From assembly GCA_900128585.1 (NCBI GenBank), contig LT642780.1, positions 1 through 10,847 of the forward strand: 10,847 bases of DNA, in the 5' to 3' direction. The stretch is from Stramenopiles sp. TOSAG23-3 (taxonomy: Eukaryota > Sar). Shown piece after piece: positions 7,756-10,847 of this stretch. The position numbers were made by a program, and so were the translations under genes. The notes beneath the pieces were generated by a model that worked only from the letters and a program-made list of their open reading frames with translations, was not told the DNA's origin and did no database searches. Position 1 is the stretch's first letter; every line of letters begins with the position of its first letter.

Positions 7756-7914
7756 GTTTGTTCTTTATTTTTTGAAAAGAAAAGAGCACAAATGTTTTTA
7801 AGTGGTTTTTAAAGGTTATTCAATCGGTTGCTTTCCCCCCCATTGTTTATACTCCTCTGGGGCTTTCGAATTTTATATTTGAGAAAGAGAGAGCTGGTAG
7901 CAACGGCGTGAGCG

Positions 7915-9369
7915 ATGCTTTGGAGAGGTCGGGCGTTTCTTGCCAAGGGTGGTAAGCAGTTTTCCACCAAGGCAAGCTGCCCTGTTGCAACCCTTCGCGC
8001 CTGCAATTTAGTCGCAGATACAACTAGTGAGAAACTCGCTGACGTTTTGCAAGCGAAGCGTGAAGGGGATGGCGGGAGTTTGACGCCTTCTGTGTACGTG
8101 GGTTTTGACCCAACTGCTCGGTCGCTGCATGTAGGAAACTTGGTGTCAATACGAGCCCTTCAAGCCTTCCAGGCGCACGGTTTTCGCCCAATTGCCCTCG
8201 TTGGGGGGGCCACGGGGTTTATTGGCGACCCAAGCGGGAAACGCGCCGACCGAGTTTTACTGGACAACAGCGAACTAGCAAAAAACCAGTCCGGAATTGA
8301 GGCGTGTTTAAGACAGGTTTTGTCGTTTTCATCCGACGGGTCCGGAGGGGAAAACTCAGCGAAGCTTGTCAACAATATAGACTGGTATGAAAACATGTCC
8401 GCTTTTGAATTTGTCAGGGACATAGGCCAGCACTTTCGGGTTAGTCAGATGATGGGGCGAGAGAGCGTAAAACAACGCTTGGCGTCGGAGGTAGGTATTA
8501 GTTACACGGAATTTTCGTATCAGATGTTCCAAGCATACGATTTCTTCCATTTGTGCGACAAAGAAAATTGCGTGTTGCAGATAGGAGGGTCCGACCAGTG
8601 GGGGAATATTGCCAGTGGTATTGATTTCATCCGACGGAAGTATTCCCAGGGGGTGGATGAGGGCGCAAGTGACAGGCAAGCGTACGGGTTGACCGTGCCG
8701 TTGCTGACGACGAGCAGCGGTGAAAAGTTTGGCAAATCGGCGGGGAACGCCGTTTGGCTCGACCCATCAATGACCTCCCCGTTCGAGTTTTACCAATACT
8801 TTATGCAGGCGAGCGACGCAGACGCGGCACACTTGGTCCCAATGCTCGCGATCGACCTCAGTCGACCCCACGGGAACGAAGGGACGTACTCGCTGAGTCG
8901 GGCCAGAGAAGTGTTGGTCGAGCACGCACAAGACCCAGGGAAACGGTATGCACAAAAATTTTTGGCCGATTCTCTTACGTCTTGGGTCCATGGCAGCGAC
9001 GCGCTAGAAAACGCGAGGCTGGCGACGGAAACGCTCTTTAAAAAGACTCCCAAAAGTAACGGTGATTCTGCGGAAGACGTCGCCCGGCACCTGCGCCAGT
9101 TGCTGGAGAACGATAGCATAGAGCTGGTAGAAGTCTCCCGAACAGATCTCGAACACTCTACCGTAGTAGAACTCGCGGCACTGACGGGCGCGGTCAAGAG
9201 CAAGGGGGAGGCCAAGAGGCTGGTCAAAAACGGGGGGCTTTATTTGAACCAGAAGCGAGTGCAAGATGTCAACCAAAGCTTTCGTCTGCTGGAAGACACC
9301 GTCGAAGACAATCTGTGCACGTTGCGGGTGGGACGGAAGAAACAAGTGGTGATCAAGATTGTAGAGTGA
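7915..9369 (+). CDS. YARS2: Tyrosyl-tRNA synthetase, bacterial/organellar type (mitochondrial)
   Basis: The gene encodes 484 residues in one exon. The enzyme activates tyrosine with ATP and charges tRNA-Tyr. The class I signature reads GFDPT at 63-67 then HVGN at 72-75 (the HIGH motif). The bacterial-family core GGSDQWGNI is at 224-232, FSYQMFQAYDF is just upstream, and KFGKS at 271-275 is the KMSKS-loop equivalent. The C-terminal region, about 415-484, has the S4-like RNA-binding pattern SKGEAKRLVKNGG and LNQKRV. These features match the bacterial/mitochondrial TyrRS rather than the eukaryotic cytosolic enzyme. The first 30 or so residues (MLWRGRAFLAKGGKQFSTK onward) are basic and lack acidic residues, as expected of a mitochondrial presequence; dual targeting to a plastid cannot be excluded. 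An in-frame TGA six bases upstream (7909-7911) supports this start. All catalytic motifs look intact. Confidence 0.96.
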   Translation: MLWRGRAFLAKGGKQFSTKASCPVATLRACNLVADTTSEKLADVLQAKREGDGGSLTPSVYVGFDPTARSLHVGNLVSIRALQAFQAHGFRPIALVGGATGFIGDPSGKRADRVLLDNSELAKNQSGIEACLRQVLSFSSDGSGGENSAKLVNNIDWYENMSAFEFVRDIGQHFRVSQMMGRESVKQRLASEVGISYTEFSYQMFQAYDFFHLCDKENCVLQIGGSDQWGNIASGIDFIRRKYSQGVDEGASDRQAYGLTVPLLTTSSGEKFGKSAGNAVWLDPSMTSPFEFYQYFMQASDADAAHLVPMLAIDLSRPHGNEGTYSLSRAREVLVEHAQDPGKRYAQKFLADSLTSWVHGSDALENARLATETLFKKTPKSNGDSAEDVARHLRQLLENDSIELVEVSRTDLEHSTVVELAALTGAVKSKGEAKRLVKNGGLYLNQKRVQDVNQSFRLLEDTVEDNLCTLRVGRKKQVVIKIVE

Positions 9370-9657
9370 GTTTCTGTTATGATTAACCGCTTTTTTAGAT
9401 GCGAATTAATAATATTTTTTTATAACCTAGTACATTTTTTCTTTACGTGCCGAGCATGGATATTTACGACACACCTTGAAATGGCGCGCGGGTACTTTAA
9501 TTCTTGTAATAAGCATTCTTAGCACTTTCGCACCAGTGTGGTAAGGGTCCAATATCATTTTGTTACTGCACACGCAACACGCCCAACTTGCACGGAACAG
9601 GCGCATAATCTTGCTCCTTTGAACTCTTTAAACACTTACGAAGTCTGGACCAGTTCC
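9370..9657. other. Convergent 3' spacer (288 nt)
   Basis: This spacer lies between the stop codons of the synthetase gene and the small mitochondrial-protein gene. It is AT-rich near 9400-9440 and more balanced afterwards. On the minus strand a GTAAG-like donor overlaps the upstream gene's stop, and a frame of about 45 codons is open beyond a possible acceptor at 9566. I treat this as untranslated unless transcripts show splicing. No RNA gene is visible. Confidence 0.6.
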
Positions 9658-10044
9658 TTACCTTTTTGCTTTAATGATAGCGAGCTCCTTCTCCAGCACT
9701 GCCACCCGGTGGCGTAGAATTGAATTTTCTTCTATAGAACTTTCTTGGAACGTGTTCAACGCCTCCTCAATCTTCGAGGTACTGCTCCATACGTCTTGGT
9801 GCAACTGGTAATAAAACCCAACACTGGCAAACGCCACACCAAAAGCAAATCCACTAATTCGTTTACCAAACCCTCCTGACGATGTCGATGCAGCTGGGGC
9901 TGCTTGCGCTACGTCTTTTTTTGCTTCTGCAGTCAAGAACCGTTTCGCAATTCGCTGCGAAGACGAACTGGCAAGGACAGACTTCCTCCCCCCTGCACAA
10001 AAACGCGTCAACATTCCACTGCTTGCTACAACCGTACGAAACAT
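9658..10044 (-). CDS. Small mitochondrial-type single-pass membrane protein with C-terminal coiled coil
   Basis: The frame encodes 128 residues from the Met at 10044, beginning MFRTVVASSGMLTRF. Residues 1 to about 38 are rich in Arg, Ser and Ala with no acidic residue, a good mitochondrial presequence ending near RIAKRF. A Pro/Ala/Ser linker follows, then a hydrophobic glycine-rich segment (about 62-79, GKRISGFAFGVAFASVGFYY) that could cross the membrane once. The C-terminal part (about 88-125) is a heptad-like charged helix with LEKELA. An upstream in-frame Met at 10104 would add 20 residues, but these lie in AT-rich leader-like DNA and spoil the presequence, so I chose 10044. I do not recognise the family. 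Localisation to the mitochondrial inner membrane is inferred. It converges on the synthetase gene. The stop TAA sits within AAAGGTAAGG, which resembles a splice donor. Confidence 0.8.
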   Translation of the reverse strand: MFRTVVASSGMLTRFCAGGRKSVLASSSSQRIAKRFLTAEAKKDVAQAAPAASTSSGGFGKRISGFAFGVAFASVGFYYQLHQDVWSSTSKIEEALNTFQESSIEENSILRHRVAVLEKELAIIKAKR

Positions 10045-10304
10045 CTCTTTTGTTTTACTATTATGGTATGTAAAACGTTTTGCCTTTATACATAAAAAAA
10101 ACAAAAAAAGACGACACTTATCAACTTCTCAAATGAAACAATTAGCACTAATCAAATGAAATTTTACATCTTCGTCCCTCTTCCTAACAGTAATTCTTTT
10201 CTTTAAAATATTTAAAAAAACAATAAATGCATATTATATTTTATTAATTATACTGTAATAATGCAAAAAATTAATCACAAAAAAACCACCGTCGACCGAC
10301 CGAC

Positions 10305-10443
10305 AGAAAGAAGAAGAAGAAGAAGAAGAAGAAGAAGAAGAAGAAGAAGAAGAACGAAGAAGAAGAAGAAGAAGAACGAAGAAGAAGAAGAAGAAGAAGA
10401 AGAGAAAAGACAAAAAAAAAGAAGAAGAAGAAAAGAAGGAAGA
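10305..10443 (-). repeat. GAA/AAG purine tract; CTT on the coding strand of the 10044 gene
   Basis: This run of about 139 nt on the plus strand is purine-only except for three C interruptions (10355, 10377, 10411), mainly AAG/GAA triplets. In the direction of the minus-strand gene it is a TTC-type tract starting 201 nt upstream of the alternative ATG at 10104 and 261 nt upstream of the preferred ATG at 10044. It is the mirror orientation of the 7551-7693 tract, matching the opposite gene direction. Confidence 0.9.
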
Positions 10444-10748
10444 CCACCACACATTTATTATAGACACTACACATTTCAAGTATAAAGTATAATAGTGTTT
10501 AGTTCATTTGATGTATTGATTATTATTTAAATATGATAGTTAACTAAAATACAAAAGTACATAATTACAATAGTCTCTATTCTCTCTCTCTTTTAATATA
10601 TTGGATATACGAGGACCCTGTGACCCTGTTATTCACATTTAATTTTAAAAAAAACGATTATTTAGCTTAACACGGACACAATACTGGTATATTATATAAT
10701 ACATCACATAGTAGGCAAAGACAATTGTAATATTTTTTCTAGCAGTTA

Positions 10749-10817
10749 TTTTCCCCTTTCTCTTCTTCTTTTTTTCTTTCTCTCGTCGTCGCTCGCCGTT
10801 TTTTCTCTTCTTCTTCT
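10749..10817 (+). repeat. CTT-rich pyrimidine tract near the right edge
   Basis: There are 36 uninterrupted pyrimidines at 10749-10784, then a GTCGTCGCTCGCCG interruption, then another CTCTTCTTCTTCT run to 10817. It has the orientation seen upstream of plus-strand genes in this window but has no gene after it before the edge. Confidence 0.8.
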
Positions 10818-10847
10818 ATCTATGATGATGTTTCAACCACCACCGTT

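Larger units (their letters stand above)
6832..7914. other. AT-rich, repeat-rich divergent intergenic spacer (1083 nt)
   Basis: This region lies between two divergent starts. It holds a GAA-type purine tract near the minus-strand gene, a (GATT)4 run, a pyrimidine-rich stretch at about 7323-7369, a 143-nt CTT tract near the plus-strand gene and a TATATATA box. Open frames across it translate to homopolymeric Phe/Ser/Leu or Lys/Glu/Arg runs and reflect the microsatellites, not genes. The self-complementary ATCGATCGAT at about 7516-7525 lies just before the CTT tract. No RNA gene is visible. Confidence 0.8.
10045..10847. other. AT-rich intergenic region to the right edge
   Basis: This region lies upstream of the minus-strand gene at 10044 and runs to the window end. 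It contains AT-rich DNA, including an A/T-rich candidate core-promoter stretch around 10228-10250, a GAA tract, a short tandem octamer GACCCTGT x2 at 10614-10629 and a CTT-rich tract near the end. No convincing gene is present. Frames through the tracts are Arg/Lys/Glu or Phe/Ser/Leu homopolymer artefacts. Confidence 0.72.

Noticed and set aside
10261-10485. Arg- and Lys-rich open frame on the plus strand and Ser/Phe-rich frames opposite
   Set aside because: Same microsatellite artefact as above, with no coding signature outside the repeat.
10822-10847. ATGATGATG followed by Phe-Gln-Pro-Pro-Pro codons at the right edge, a possible gene start
   Set aside because: Only eight complete codons are visible and it lies immediately after the CTT tract, whereas other genes start over 200 nt after theirs.

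Overview
The window looks like compact nuclear DNA from a unicellular eukaryote. Four complete protein genes and one gene cut by the left edge read as single uninterrupted exons. They are separated by strikingly AT-rich, repeat-laden spacers. One gene is a bacterial-type tyrosyl-tRNA synthetase with an N-terminal organellar presequence, and another encodes a small mitochondrial-type membrane protein; both imply a nucleus plus mitochondria (or plastids). The large gene has a p25-alpha/TPPP-like segment and Sfi1-like W motifs, which suggests a flagellated or centriole-bearing protist. TAA and TGA both serve as stops, so the code appears standard. I cannot name the lineage; a stramenopile or other protist/alga is a guess.

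Layout, left to right. A minus-strand gene for a secreted, cysteine-containing protein starts at 535 and runs off the left edge. An AT-rich spacer (536-1641) holds a 75-bp tandem duplication, a short pyrimidine tract and a TATATATA box. The 1382-residue cytoskeletal-type gene occupies 1642-5790 on the plus strand. It converges on a minus-strand gene (6028-6831) for an acidic, intrinsically disordered, probably nuclear protein. A second AT-rich divergent spacer (6832-7914) carries a GAA tract on its left side and a 143-nt CTT tract on its right. Mitochondrial-type tyrosyl-tRNA synthetase lies at 7915-9369 on the plus strand and converges on a 128-residue mitochondrial-type membrane protein gene (9658-10044, minus). 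The right end (10045-10847) is a third spacer, again with a GAA tract and then a CTT-rich tract.

Organisation: genes alternate -,+,-,+,-. Convergent gaps are short (237 and 288 nt), and the two complete divergent spacers are nearly equal (1106 and 1083 nt). Four of the five starts have a pyrimidine-rich tract on the coding strand 200-262 nt upstream. For both plus-strand genes a TATATATA lies 45-55 nt downstream of that tract. The repeats therefore look like part of promoter architecture rather than random low-complexity filler, and the orphan CTT tract at the right end predicts another plus-strand gene just outside the window. The genes do not form a pathway. Two relate to mitochondria (translation and a membrane protein), one to the cytoskeleton, one to the nucleus and one to the secretory route. 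No mobile element, CRISPR array, rRNA or tRNA was recognised.
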